From: Notospermus geniculatus
Lineage: Eukaryota > Nemertea > Pilidiophora > Heteronemertea > Lineidae
Assembly (NCBI GenBank): GCA_002633025.1
Contig: NMRB01001005.1
Location: 23,942 to 87,941 of the forward strand
Length of the DNA: 64,000 nucleotides
Reading direction: 5' to 3'
Shown here in pieces: positions 29,387 to 41,662 of the stretch. Position 1 is the first letter of the stretch. The number at the start of each line of letters is the position of its first letter. Under the pieces are notes generated by a model. It was given only the letters and a program-made list of their open reading frames with translations, did no database searches and was not told the DNA's origin. Both the position numbers and the translations under genes were made by a program.

Positions 29387-30625
29387 GGCAATCTCGAGTT
29401 CAACATTGCCACATTAAACTCTGCACAATGCAAATGCATTGTTCAAGGCGGATGGATTTCTGACCGTTGCACAAGCAACTGCGTAGGGATTCGAAAGAGT
29501 TCGTGTATGGCAGGCCGCAGTGGACACAATTCGTATTTTATATCCATATAAATTCCTATTTTATGTGGATATATATTCGTATTTTATGTCGACATATATT
29601 CCGACCAATCAGAATGACTTTCTTTATATGCACAATAATTCGATTTTATATACACATAAATTCGATTTTATGTACACATTAATTCGATTTTATATACACA
29701 TAAATTCGAATATATCTACACATAAAGTCTATTTTATATACACATAAAATAAAGTTGACGAATTTATATACACATAAATTCCGATTTTATATGGACATAA
29801 AATCAGCCAATCAAAGTAGCGCTTTATATGTGTATATATATTCACTTCCGTATTGATAATTCGAACTTCCGTATTTGATCTGCTCATTTCCGTATCGAAA
29901 ATACTTTCAGCCAATGGGAACCATCGTTTCATCGCACAGCTGCATTGTGGGTCGTGGGTTCCCATTGGCTGAACGTATTTTCCATACGGAAGTGAGCAAA
30001 TCTGATACGGAAGTGAATATATATACACATATAAAGCGCTACTCTGATTGGCTGATTTTATGTCCATATAAAATCGGAATTTATGTGGATATAAATTCGC
30101 CAAGTTTAATTTATGTGTAGATATATTCGAATTTATGTGGATATAAAATTGATATTATGTGTATATAAAATCGAATATATATCCACATAAAATCGAATTA
30201 ATGTGTATATAAAATCGAATTTATGTGTATATAAAATCGAATTTATGTGTATATAAAATCTATTTTACGTGTATATAAAATGAATTATTGTGCATATAAA
30301 GAAAGTCATTCTGATTGGTCGGAAAATATATGGACATAAAATACGAATATATATCCACATAAAATAGGAATTTATATGGATATAAAATACGAATTGTGTC
30401 CACTCTGGCCTGCCATATTCGTGCTTTGTTTCTTACTAAAACATTGAATACCGAACAGAATGTTAAAATAGTAGTATTTTTAAAAACTGGAACAACTTCT
30501 AAGTTTTTGTACGATTACTTTATCAAAATAATGTGTAAAACTCGATGAGCACAAGAATCTTGTGCTGGGTTTAGCCGTTTTCAGAGGCCTTAGCCGAGGA
30601 ACGATGGTGGCGACCTTTCAGATTG
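29387..30625. mobile_element. hAT-like MITE (copy A) split by a foldback element
   Basis: The 8-bp duplication AGAATTGG flanks it (29379-29386 and 30626-30633). The ends are GGCAATCTCG and TTTCAGATTG. It is interrupted at 29500 by the 912-bp foldback element. The uninterrupted counterpart is 48150-48480. Confidence 0.85.
29506..30417. mobile_element. 912-bp foldback element, TATGGCAGGCC ends
   Basis: The two arms are nearly perfect inverted repeats over most of their length (TATGGCAGGCC...GGCCTGCCATA). They are made of repeated AAATTCGATTTTATATACAC-type units. The centre carries CATTGGCTGAA and its complement. TTCGTG flanks both sides (29500-29505, 30418-30423), and copy B has the empty site near 48270. 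No coding capacity is seen. Confidence 0.85.
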
Positions 30626-31206
30626 AGAATTGGAGCCGACTGGAAGTTTGTAGGATGCAGTCCAGAAACGAGCCGATACGAAAATCAGACATTTAATACA
30701 TTGTATTTGGTTACAGGAATCTCCTATAATATTGCATCCTATGAACAATCCTATTATTACAACATGACATGATCATTTATCCTACTGTCACTGTCTCTGG
30801 CACGACGTCCTAAGTTCTAGTCTGTACCATTACAGTTTTGGAGGGATTAACGTTCCTCGTTCGTATCTGATGAAGCTTGTGAGCAACGGCTATGGAAAAC
30901 TCGACTATGAACTCGGCTACCTCTATAAGGGCAATGACAGATAGGCCCATCCATAGGCCCATTGTGCCTCCCAGGTCGGACAGAAGGTCACTGAACTGAA
31001 ACGTGATAGATTGGAAAGGTTAATATCCTCCTGGTTCAGCTAAAGCTCGGCGCACACAGACGAATATAATTGCTCGGCTGTTTTTGGCACAGCCATTTGA
31101 AATGGCTCAGCCACAAAACCTTGCAGTGTGCTTCTGGCGGCATAGCCGTATGTGCGTGGCTTTTTTTGCGTGAAGAGACACTACAGAACCCTCTGCTGCT
31201 GCTTAC

Positions 31207-31282
31207 CATATATTGTGGCACGGATGTTATCACTTCGTATGACATGTGTTGAAAGTAGACGTCAAATTTGAGGAAGTTTTTA
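31207..31282 (-). CDS. DEG/ENaC pre-TM2 exon, copy A
   Basis: The 76-bp exon encodes NFLKFDVYFQHMSYEVITSV, the conserved segment leading to the second membrane span. The donor is GTAAGC. The copy B equivalent is 49068-49143. Confidence 0.8.
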
Positions 31283-31355
31283 CTGAAAAAGATTTGTTCA
31301 TACATTAACCTCTGCTGATATAACCATTCACACTGATATATGGGCCGATTTAATA

Positions 31356-31356
31356 N
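31356..31356. other. Single N marking a join in copy A
   Basis: The left flank matches copy B up to CCGATTTAATA, the arm of a foldback element complete in B (49200-49446). The right flank is a different repeat. The N therefore hides missing sequence. Confidence 0.8.
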
Positions 31357-31469
31357 CACTTAACGGTGAAATTTCGAACTCTGACCTCCGTGACCGTACT
31401 AGCTGAAGAAATACATAGATGTCTGCATAGTCGCCATTTTGGAATCGAAGATGGCTGCCATACCATGGC

Positions 31470-32100
31470 GTTTTCTCCGGGTCTCCTGTGCTTAGCCTTA
31501 AGATGTCATCAAACTCTCCCAATCCCCCAAGTTTGATCAAAATATCTCTTCAGGATTATTAGTTAGACTCCAAAGCGTTCGGTGTGGCGGCCATCTTGGA
31601 ATCCAATATGGCGGACCCCTGACGTCATTTCCGATGGCACCATTCGATTCGGCGACCTCGAAAATGTGGGTTTAGGTCTTGGAATTATGCTTCTATCTCT
31701 ATTAGAATTCGAGATATGGGGAAAAGCTGTCCAAAATGGCGGCCATATTGGAATCCAAGATGGCGGCCACACCAGAGTGTTTTCTCCGGGGCTCCCATGC
31801 TTAGCCTTAAGATGTCACCAAACTCTCCCAATCCCCCAAGTTTGATCAAAATATCTCTTCAGGATTATTAGTTAGGCTCCAAAGCGTTTGGTGTGGCGGC
31901 CATCTTGGAATCCAATATGGCGGACATGTGACGTCATTTCCGATGGCACCATTCGATTCGTCCACCCCGAAAATGTGGGTATAGGTCTTGGAATTACGCT
32001 TCTATCTCTATTAGAATCCGAGATATGTGGGAAAAGGTGTCCAAAATGGCGGCCATATTGGAATCCAAGATGGCGGCCACTAGGGGGCGATTTCGTCGGG
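31470..32100. repeat. Two tandem ~311-bp repeats rich in AATGGCGGCCAT
   Basis: The units begin near 31473 and 31784 and share TTAGCCTTAAGATGTC, TGGCGGCCATCTTGGAATCC and GACGTCATTTCCGATGGC. They are absent from copy B. No coding frame is supported. A similar AAGATGGC theme recurs at 39450-40000. Confidence 0.7.
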
Positions 32101-32526
32101 GCTCCCGTCCTTAAATCAAAAGATATGGTGAAATCTACATCTGTGCCAAATTTGGTGCTTTTATCACAAAATGAACGATGGGTCGGCTTAGCAGCCCTAC
32201 TATACGTGATCGCACCATCGTTGCCCGGTTGGCTGTCAAAAAAGTTCGTCGTCACTCAATGACTTCAGCGTTAATTTCTATGTGCTATGAACAAACGCTT
32301 CGAGAGACAGCAATTCCGATGGTCTGTAGACCATCCACTGTGTGTCCCGTCCGTCCAACTTACTTCATGTATTCACTTCTATCTGCGGAATTCATCTTGG
32401 TCAGCTCAGTACACAGATGAGGCTGGAACTTGCAGACGGCCTCCACTATATCCAACTGAAAATGGAGCCATATAAACGGAGCTGTCAGTCATTTGACCAA
32501 AAAGAGGTAACTACGGTCAATTCAAC

Positions 32527-32882
32527 ACAGAAAAAAAATCAACTCGAGTGGAGACTCAGATCTCACTATAGGGACAAAATGGTTAGAAATACTTTTTGAC
32601 TCAAAATGAAACAGAAAATGTTTCGGCCCGAGACAATGACATCTCAATCTGAGTTGAGTGATCTCAGAATGAGACTGTCAGGATCTCGGCCCAAAATATT
32701 TTCTCTCAGATCGAGACTGTCAGTAGGCCTATCTCAACCCGAAATATTTTCTCTCGGAACGAGAAGTCAGTCTCTCGGCCCAAAATATTTTCCGTTTCAT
32801 TTTGAGACAAAAGGTATTTCGAACCATTTTGTCCCCATAGTGAGACTTTGAATCTCCACTCGAGTTGATTTCTTTTTTCTGT
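32527..32882. mobile_element. Foldback element, CAACTCGAGTGGAGA arms
   Basis: The ends are ACAGAAAAAAAATCAACTCG and CGAGTTGATTTCTTTTTTCTGT. The interior consists of repeats of CTCGGCCCAAAATATTTTC and ATCTCAG words. Present in copy A only. Confidence 0.7.
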
Positions 32883-32886
32883 GAAT

Positions 32887-33132
32887 GGCTGGTATTCATA
32901 AAAGTTGGCAAATGCGTTTACTTATATTAAGATTTACACAGCGAGATCCAATGTAAATTTACTACAAAACTTGAAGTAAAAGCATTTGCTAGCTTTTATG
33001 AATACCAGCCAATGGGTCTTATGAATAAAGAGTAGCAAATGCTTTTACTTGAATTTTGCAATACAAATGCATTAGGCAATGCTGTACAAATCTGAAGTAA
33101 AAGCATTTGCTCGTCTTTATTCATATGACCCA
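32887..33132. mobile_element. Two adjacent small foldback MITEs
   Basis: The first is 32887-33010 (GGCTGGTATTCATAAAAG / CTTTTATGAATACCAGCC). The second is 33013-33132 (TGGGTCTTATGAATAAAG / CTTTATTCATATGACCCA). Both pair internally through GCAAATGC/GCATTTGC. They are head-to-tail neighbours in copy A only. Confidence 0.7.
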
Positions 33133-35142
33133 ATGCTTTGCGGACACATTCATGGTTGACTGAGCACCGGTCAGGAGAATTTTCTTTTGTATTGGTTCGC
33201 TAGAATTTTGCTGCCATCTTTTGGCGATAAATACCGTGTGGCTGCTCCTATCGCTGCCCATCCTGCGAATCTCAGGTCATGTACGGTCGTACCCTCCCTC
33301 AATGAACCAAGCGCGAGAAGGGGAGCCGGTTCTGAAGACCCTGGGTGCGAGGGTGATCGCTGCCTCGTCCGCAAACAATCCCATTAGGAGCTGTCAGTGA
33401 GTTGAACAATAGGTGTCACTACGGCCGAATCCAATGCATATAGCGGACCCGTTCATTCTTGATTGAGCACCAATCAAGAGAAGTTTCTTTTGCATTGGTC
33501 CGCTAGAACTTTGCTGCCATCTTTTGCAATACGCGCGGCTGACTGCCCCTTTTCTCCGACTACTAACTCTTACGTTCGGACTGTATGGAGAAATGAAGAT
33601 GGCGACTGGCAGCTGAGAAGTAGGCCTACTTGTACCCCTGAAGGAGCAGCTGATGAATGTTAAAGATCTCTCTGCCTTGCTTGACGGCCCCTTACCTGTT
33701 TTGGTTGCGCTGGCCAGCGAGATGACGCTATATTGGTCGAGTATGTTACTTCTCTAAAAAAGAATAACGGTGTATTACATGTAGATACATTGTAGTCATA
33801 ACTTGCTAATAAAACGATGTTGAGTTTGACTTTCAACACTGAAGTGTCTCACAGTACCCTTGATGGACTCGGCGGTACATACCTGCACAACGGTGGGCAG
33901 TCGGCCGCGGTGCACACTTTCATTGCATTGGCTTCAACACGATTACTACAGTGAACTGAAAACATAACAAACTCGCTGAACCACTAGACAGGATGACCCC
34001 GGGTTTCGCTCGAATTCTCTCCCATCCATCCGCAGGCAACGCTTCCATCAACGGACGCTTCAGCGCTCTTCAACGGACGATCGGCGATTCAGGCGCAGGC
34101 CTACGAGCTCCCAGCCAATCATATCCATCGTTGAACCGTGTCGACCAATCAAGGCACTGAATCTATAGAGCTGATCTAAAAGGCGTACGTTTTTGCGCCA
34201 AATTTGTTGCTAGTCGTTCGTCGCCTCCAACATGTCCAAGCAACCGACAGCTCGTCACTTCAGGCACTTCCACAACACACTTGTTGGTCATGTAGTACAT
34301 TGTACTGTATTGAATGGTTTCTACATAGAAGGGTTGCCTGTGCCACACAGTCAGAAATCTTCAGCACTGCCCAACAAAGACGAAGGGCTGTGTTTCGATT
34401 ATTTTGAAGGGGTTCTGTAGTAGCTCCTTCCCTTCAGTTGCCACACAGGGCCAGACTCAGCACTTCCAAAAAGGGACGGCGCAGGAGACAAAACACTGCT
34501 GAACAATTAAAGGGTCGAGGAGGTGTCCCTTTTGGAAAAATCGTGAAACATAGCTGTCTATGGGCTGTTATTTCCGCAGAATTAGACGTGCTTGTCGTGC
34601 GAGTGAAGCAGACGTAGACGTGAGTGTAGTGTGCGTGAAGCAAAAGTAGGTGTGTTTGGTGTGTGCATGAAGCAGACATTAGAATTAAATTGTAAAAATA
34701 ATATTAATGCCATGAAAAAAATCATGTCAACGTGAAAAATATCATTAAATCGGAGTTGGGTGGCGATGCGCGGCAGTCGATTGCAGCACCGCCCAACGTC
34801 TTATCATCGCATAAGAAATTTTTCACGTTGACATATGATTCGGCAGACAACGAAGCAGGAAGCCGAATCGGGGGGTCTCCCCTAGGAAAAGCACGACAAG
34901 CACGTCTAATTCTGCGGAAATAACCGCCCCTGTTGGAAAAATCGTGAAACATAGCTGTCATTTCCTGTAGCAACTCAAATGCAAGGCTGTGGGTTTTTTG
35001 TCTCTTCGTCTCTGGTGTAGGCAGTGAGCCCGCCTTTGATCCAAGTGGTGTGTGTGTGGGGGGGGGGGCAACCCCGCGCCCCTACTCCAGAGATGTTGCC
35101 ACATCAAAGGATGTTCTACGAGGCATCCTCCTGTCAACTTAC

Positions 35143-35272
35143 GTTGGGTTTCGTTGTGATTGGAACACATGACCGTTCCCTCAGTGACACATCCAAGGAA
35201 TGTTGAGATGGACGGATTGAAACAGCCGCAGGTCTCCACCAGGCTACACTGAAGACACTTCTTTTGACATGA
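35143..35272 (-). CDS. DEG/ENaC cysteine-rich exon, copy A
   Basis: The 130-bp exon encodes SCQKKCLQCSLVETCGCFNP and further Cys around GCVTEGTVMCSNHN. This is the thumb/palm cysteine cluster of the family. It is identical in length to 52058-52187. Confidence 0.8.
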
Positions 35273-35736
35273 CTGCAAAAAACACGTGGGGCGCTTATAG
35301 AACATCATTAGGGCACAGGTAATTGATCAGTAACGGCCAATATTGCGACAATTTAAAACGAAATGGAAATACATTTGTACCCGAGTTTCATAATAGATTT
35401 TAAATTTTAAATTTTTGATGACTTCCGTTAAAGGCAGGGACTTTGAGTACAAAAGGCACTCCTTTTCGATTGTTAAGGTGATCTAATTAGCGCCGAAATA
35501 CATGTACATGATTAGGTATTGTACGTGACTGTAAGACCGACTAAAAATTTTTGTTAGTTTCCATCCCCGCCCGCCCGTCAAAATGCTCCGGCCCCTGACT
35601 TTTTTAATTTTTTTTATTTTCAGTAGGCCTAAAACGTCTTTAAAATGCAAGTAGCAACCGTCAAACGATCGTCGATCTAGCGCGCACGCTACCTGGCGGT
35701 CAATAGCGTCAATATACATCGTCAGCACCAGCCCAT

Positions 35737-36011
35737 CAGGCCCGTAGCTAGCATAGGGACAGGGGGGGGCATTTGCCCCCCCTGTCCCTATGTTCAAAAA
35801 AAAATTTTTTCAGCAAAATCAAATGGGATAAAAGATCAGTATTGTTCGTGTCTCAGAACGCAGGAAATTGACCTCAAATTGCATCTCAGAGCTTCAAATT
35901 TTCAAAATTTTTCTGGGGGCCGCAAAACAGACCCCTTCGCCGCTGCCCACGTTCATAGAGCTCATCTGCTTAAAATGCCCCCCTACCGAAAAAAAGCTAG
36001 CTACGGCCCTG
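35737..36011. mobile_element. TIR element, CAGGCCCGTAGCTAGC ends
   Basis: The ends are CAGGCCCGTAGCTAGC and GCTAGCTACGGCCCTG. Inside, GGGGGGGCATTTGCCCCCCC pairs on itself. Copy B has the uninterrupted sequence CAGCCCATGTAAACTTTCG at about 52644. The element is 275 bp and has no transposase. Confidence 0.8.
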
Positions 36012-37059
36012 TCCATGTAAACTTTCGCGCTGGCCGGATTCCCGGAATCCCATCGGCGACAAGAACCAAACGGCCCACGAATAAATAAAAAAATGCCTCC
36101 CCGCCCCACTTTTTCACAAAAAAGGATGAAAACCTTTTTTTAGTCGGCCTAAACGAAATGTGACCTCTTTGTCAACACTTGAGAGGTTCGGTTAGCTACC
36201 CGTAAACTTAATGGGGGACATCATGACATGATCAATACCAAAAAAAGGACATTTGATTTTGCGCCTTTGTTTGCTCGACTTCGACGAGCTGTCACATCCA
36301 ACATGTACACATATCCACTAATGACAGCAAGGTATACAATTACCACATGAATTTTTTAACAGAAACATTTTCATTCATTGGAAAATTGAGACGAGTTGAA
36401 ATACAACGAGTCGGTAAGTGTTTTTTGAGTCAAAAGCATCGACATTTATTGAATAGTACGCTGAACCAGAGCTACACTCATCGGACGGCAATTCCATGGG
36501 TTCCAAACGATATCCCACAATAGAGGCTTTGCAGTGACGTCACAAATTTCGCTAGGCAGCCATGTTGGATTACAAACACACATAAACAACACGCCATTTC
36601 CACGAAATGCGCATTGTACACCCAATGATTTCCCTTTTTTGTGCTGCCGATGCCAAACGCTTGTACGTGTCAAAACATCTCAGCAATTTATTTCACTAAG
36701 AAATGTTGGCCTTTCTAGGCATCGCAGCTGAAAAAATGCAGTGTAAACGGTCGGCCGAATGGCCGAATTGGGTCAACAAAATGGCGGGTGCATTCTTGGC
36801 GACGGAAAATATATCAGAAATCGGCAATGTCGCTCGACAAACACAAACCCCAAAAATATGTTCCTTCGATGATAGGAAGGATTTAGGCAGTTATAATGCT
36901 CACACGTTTATTTTTATAAAATCATCTTTCAAATACCCACTGGCAGCGTCAGCTCATGGCGGCACGAGTCAGAAATGTGGGTCAGATGGTGCGCGATCAA
37001 TGCGCCAACATGGACGTTGACATCAGAGCCTTCTTCCACTGTTTTTCAGTCTCCAAGCG

Positions 37060-37262
37060 CTTCACATTTTACTCCAGTCTCTCCAGAAACAGTCCGGGCG
37101 ACTCGATCAAGGAGGAGCTCATACAGCGCTTATAATATCAATCGAGTCGGCCTATTCATAGGCCTAGGCCTACAGAGTCACGACTCGATCGGGAATCGAA
37201 CCCGCGGCTCTCCGTCACGTTCCGATTCTGTATACAGCCTCTACGCCACCAATAACTCCTTG
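37060..37262 (-). mobile_element. tRNA-derived SINE, copy A
   Basis: On the minus strand the head reads GGTGGCGTAGAGGCTG (A-box region) and GGGTTCGATTCCCGATCG (B-box). A body rich in TAGGCCTA and GAGTCG follows. The B copy is at about 54940-55142. It lies between channel exons, in an intron. Confidence 0.65.
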
Positions 37263-37270
37263 CCAATAAA

Positions 37271-37463
37271 TGTGTTCCTGGCTGACATTAGGGAGGTTAA
37301 GAAATCAAAAGATAAACGTAAACGTTAACGACAACGTTATTTTTGTACCGAAAATGCAAAATGTATAAAATCTGGTGAATAAGTAGTATGAAAAATAACT
37401 TTGTCGTAAAGTTTACGATTATCGTTTGATTTCTTAACCTCCCTAATGTCAGCCAGGAACACA
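37271..37463. mobile_element. Foldback element, GGGAGGTTAAGAAATCA family
   Basis: The ends are TGTGTTCCTGGCTGACATTA and TAATGTCAGCCAGGAACACA, with inner arms GGGAGGTTAAGAAATCAAA and AACGTTAACG words. Related copies are at 53226 (interrupted), 55150-55315 and 58746-59127. Confidence 0.75.
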
Positions 37464-38972
37464 TTATGCGGTCAGACTCGCGATTTGCGCTATTTTCATC
37501 GCGATTTGACTGCTATTATTACCTCAGATGCCGATTTCTGTTCAAAATGGGAAATCCCAGTTGGCTAGCGCAGATCGTTCGCCTTTCCAATTGATTTGGC
37601 CCAATACATGATGTACGTACGTACATCATGTATTACGTGATGTACATGTAAACCACCGCCAAAGTACGTCAAATTGCGACAATGAGGTTATTTCGCGTTG
37701 CATTTTGGGTGAAATGTGATTATTAGACAGCGTTACCAAGGAACACTGCGAAAGCCACTTTGAAATCCAAGGCAAATTGGCGAAGCTAGAGGTCTTTGAC
37801 ACATTCAGGATTAGATGTGTAAGGTTGGGATGCATTGCCTACTGTAGCCTATCGTTAGTTACAAGTTGTGTTGGACACTCAATGTCAGGTCCACTCTACA
37901 GCCATCCAACAGTCCATTTTCTAATTAACGAACACGTACATTTCAACTTCACTGTCTCCTCTCGTTTCATGTTTTATTCAAATAACCAGCTACTAGCGAA
38001 CCGAACAATAAAAAAGCCTCTCGCTAATGGTTTATTTTGACGTGTCTATACGGCCCCAATGAATTCTCAACATGCTTTATATCCTTTGCTTCTACAGCGA
38101 GTCGAAGCTAAAGCTATTAAAGGGCAATTCATAAAATGTTGTGCAGTTTCTATTAGTTTCAACATCAACACTCTTTTTCTGTGCAGTTCCATTTCATTTT
38201 GCAAGTCAGTGTAGGCCTACAGTATACAGTGTACAGATTGGATTGTTTTCTTCTGAACAGGAGGCAAATAAATAAATAAATATACCTTGCTTTACCAAAA
38301 ATACGGCAAATTTTGTCCAAATTCTGTACATACCGCCTCCGAGTACCTAAACTTCCTCAGCGTGCCCTTGTAGTCCAACATCTTGTCTTTCTCTGCCTGA
38401 CTGAAATTTCGACATGGCCCATATGGCGGTCGCTCACGGGCCCTCCGAACCTGAAAATACAAAATACAACCGCATGGTATGCTGCCAAGTCCTGCGAGTG
38501 ACGTCACTATTTTACAGATGGCAGCACCGACGGAATTCAAATGTCAGTGACGTCATCTGGGCGATGACGGTCTCTCTCACGCTCGCGTGGTGCAGCACGG
38601 ACCTTTCTCTACCTTATCTTGCCTCCCCCTTAGACCCTTGAAAAGTTCTGTGCCATTACGGATGAGATTACAGGATTTGCCTCGTGGTGATTGGTCTTCC
38701 AGAACATCGTAAATAAATTTATTGCTGTTTAGCATAATTTATGTTAATATAAAATTGCCGGACAACAAGTTACAACTGTACTTCTTTTATCCCAATGAGG
38801 GTTCTGAAGCCAGGTGATATGGGTATCCCATGATCCTCTGGGAACGGCATCATGTCTTCGCTGTGAATGACCACAATGGCTCCGGCATCATCAGTCATTG
38901 ACTTCAAGTAGTTTTCCTGCTCAACATATAATGAGATGCTTAGGCCTGGAATGAAAATAAAAATCCTCATCA

Positions 38973-40164
38973 AACCGAGACCAAATGGAAGAGTCAGAAT
39001 GCAAATTTTGACTCAGGGAGTAAGAAATAAAAGTGGAAAATAAGAAGTGGGAAATTTTGGCATTTTGAGCGAATATTTCAATTTCTCAAATTGGGAGAAA
39101 CTTTTCCCCTTTTTTTTAAGAAATAGCGCCCGAAATATCAGACAAAATGTCATGTCATTTTAAGAATATTTCTCAAAATGGGGAAAAAATTCTCCCAATT
39201 TGAGAAATTGAAAAATTCGCGCAAAATTCCAAAATTTCCCACTTCTTATTTTCCACTTTTAATTCTTACTCCCTGACTGAATGAAATGGCCAGGGCCATT
39301 GTGCTCACCTCTGTGATAAGTCTCCGTGGTTAAGTGTGAAACTGTGACTCTCGTGGAGAATGATGAAGGATCAGGACAGATAGGATAAAGCTGAACACAC
39401 CAAGAAGTACTTTCCTGCCTAGGTCACAGATGTCAAAAGTTCTTTTTCAAGATGGCCACCTGGTGGCCACACGTGACATTCGTTGGGACTGAAATTTTAG
39501 CAGGAATGTACAGGATACTTGCATAGATATTTAGACAACATTGAAACATCGTAACATTTACTACCGGTGAGACACGGCCAAAGTCAATTTTTCAAGATGG
39601 CCGCCTGGCAGCCATGTTGAAGTCCAATCGAACCGAAATTTGGCATATAAGTAGACAGTACCAAGACACATATTTAGGCACGGTTAAAGCATGTAGCTAC
39701 CACTATTTATGAGGTGTGGGTCGAAGTCCATTTTTCAAGATGGCTCCCTGGCGGCCATATTTGACGTCGAATCTGACTGAAATTTACCATATATTTATAT
39801 GGTACCTAGATACATAATTTGACAAGGTTAAAACATCCTACCTTCTCATATTTATAACATGTGGGTCAAAGTCCTTTTTTCAAGATGGCTTCCTGGCGGC
39901 CATATTTGAAGTCCGATCGGGTTGAAATTTGGTGCATTTGTGCAGGGTGCCTAGATATATTTTCACACCAAATCTCAACACTCTATGTCAAATAGCCATG
40001 AAATGTGCCACCAAACAGTGAATTTTGAACTTTGACCTCTGTGACCTTGAAAAGTAGGTCAAATCAAAACCCCGGGATTTATGTGATGTAGTCTCATCAG
40101 AGGAACCCACCATAAAAGTTTCGTGGTTCTAGCTAACAGCGTTCAGGAGATACGGCCAAAAGAA
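38973..40164. repeat. Non-coding repeats in channel intron, copy A
   Basis: A palindrome (about 39015-39275: GAGTAAGAAATAAAAGTGG against CCACTTTTAATTCTTACTC) is followed by imperfect ~130-bp repeats each carrying TTTCAAGATGGC and GGCGGCCATATTTGA (39450-40000). No exon can be recognised here. Copy B lacks all of it. Confidence 0.55.
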
Positions 40165-40705
40165 NNNNNNNNNNNNNNNNNNNNNNNNNNNNNNNNNNNN
40201 NNNNNNNNNNNNNNNNNNNNNNNNNNNNNNNNNNNNNNNNNNNNNNNNNNNNNNNNNNNNNNNNNNNNNNNNNNNNNNNNNNNNNNNNNNNNNNNNNNNN
40301 NNNNNNNNNNNNNNNNNNNNNNNNNNNNNNNNNNNNNNNNNNNNNNNNNNNNNNNNNNNNNNNNNNNNNNNNNNNNNNNNNNNNNNNNNNNNNNNNNNNN
40401 NNNNNNNNNNNNNNNNNNNNNNNNNNNNNNNNNNNNNNNNNNNNNNNNNNNNNNNNNNNNNNNNNNNNNNNNNNNNNNNNNNNNNNNNNNNNNNNNNNNN
40501 NNNNNNNNNNNNNNNNNNNNNNNNNNNNNNNNNNNNNNNNNNNNNNNNNNNNNNNNNNNNNNNNNNNNNNNNNNNNNNNNNNNNNNNNNNNNNNNNNNNN
40601 NNNNNNNNNNNNNNNNNNNNNNNNNNNNNNNNNNNNNNNNNNNNNNNNNNNNNNNNNNNNNNNNNNNNNNNNNNNNNNNNNNNNNNNNNNNNNNNNNNNN
40701 NNNNN
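40165..40705. other. Assembly gap (541 N)
   Basis: The gap lies between channel exons ending at 40998 and starting at 38945. The reading phases of those exons do not match (0 against 1), so at least one exon should be inside the gap. Confidence 0.99.
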
Positions 40706-40985
40706 ATTTCAATACCCCTCTTCTTGTTACTTCTCGCCCCCGCCGCATGCCAACCACTCTGTTCACTTTTCTTTTTTTTTGTTCAAGTGCTCCTACTTTT
40801 TGTACGTTGTACCTATTCTTTTGTTTGTCATCCCATTAATGCATGTTTCACCTTCATTTGGTTGTACCGTCTATTCCGCTCTTGTCTGTCACTTTTGCCA
40901 GGGCCAGTAATGTCTTGCCTCGGCCCTGGGCTCTTGTAAAGTTTACTCTTATTGCATAAATAAACACTTTCAAACCATCAAACCA
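40706..40985 (+). repeat. Possible LINE 3' end
   Basis: The sequence ends CCTCGGCCCTGGGCTCTTGT...AATAAACAC, like the 3' tails of some non-LTR retrotransposons that lack long poly(A). The element body would be in the gap. This is weak evidence. Confidence 0.3.
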
Positions 40986-40997
40986 ACGTTCTCATAC

Positions 40998-41216
40998 TAA
41001 CTTTGGTGAACACTGCATGTTAAGGTACGAACAATCCAGCAGCATCTCATCCAGCTTATGTCCCAGTCTGATCTGCTCTGCTGCGGGTAAAGTGTGGAAT
41101 ATTTGAGTGAAATTTTGTTTCAGCTCGAAATCTTCTCTGTCCACTATTGAACTGATGTCTGTATCCCATCGTTTTTTGGCTGAGATGATGGTGGTAAGAG
41201 GAATCGGAGGCTTATC
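40998..41216 (-). CDS. DEG/ENaC exon 3, copy A
   Basis: The 219-bp exon has the acceptor CCTCAG and donor TTA|GTATGAG. It encodes a finger-domain segment (DKPPIPLTTIISAKKRW ... KLDEMLLDCSYLNMQCSPKL). The copy B equivalent is 57042-57260. Confidence 0.75.
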
Positions 41217-41450
41217 CTGAGGGTGGAAATAAAACAGTCCATTCTGAGAACAAAATATACCGGTGTAAGGTTTTTCATTGTCCCCATCTGTGAGTGTTCC
41301 CTTCATATTGTCTGACGGAATAAGTTTCGACTGGACAATAGGGCACACGCAGAGAAACGTGTCGCCGGGGGATCTACATGTATCTGTCTGTGTTTCAAAA
41401 CAATAAAGGCGCACACTGACACACAGAAACACTGGCAGATACTCTAATAA

Positions 41451-41661
41451 GCTTGCCGCACACTGGAGCTATCTGCTGAGCAAAAAGTCATTCGAGACCG
41501 TTTGCTCAGCAGATAGCTCGCGTGTGCGCGTAATTTCGGTGAGTTTTTTGCCTCGCGAGGCAGAAAGCTCGCGTGTGCGCGTATTATTCGTTGAGTTATC
41601 TGCTGAGCAAACGGTCTCGAATTACTTTTTGCTCAGCAGATAGCTCTAGTGTGCGGCAGGC
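41451..41661. mobile_element. TTAA MITE, GCCTGCCGCACACT ends, copy A
   Basis: The long inverted repeat has GCTATCTGCTGAGC arms and an inner AGCTCGCGTGTGCGCGTA pair. TTAA (41662-41665) follows on the right. The copy B counterpart is 57472-57680. Confidence 0.75.
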
Positions 41662-41662
41662 T

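Noticed and set aside
29520-30120. Open frames rich in Tyr, Ile and His inside the 912-bp palindrome
   Set aside because: They come from the repeated TATATACACATAAATTCGAT units and have no domain.
32178-32475. Plus-strand frames over 32240-32475 and 49560-49730
   Set aside because: They are antisense to a DEG/ENaC exon with good splice sites and matching phases in both copies.
34720-35060. A gene around 34720-35060 and 51240-51540
   Set aside because: The region is made of inverted repeats (TTTTTCACGTTGACATATGA words in both orientations) and the frames are not kept between copies.
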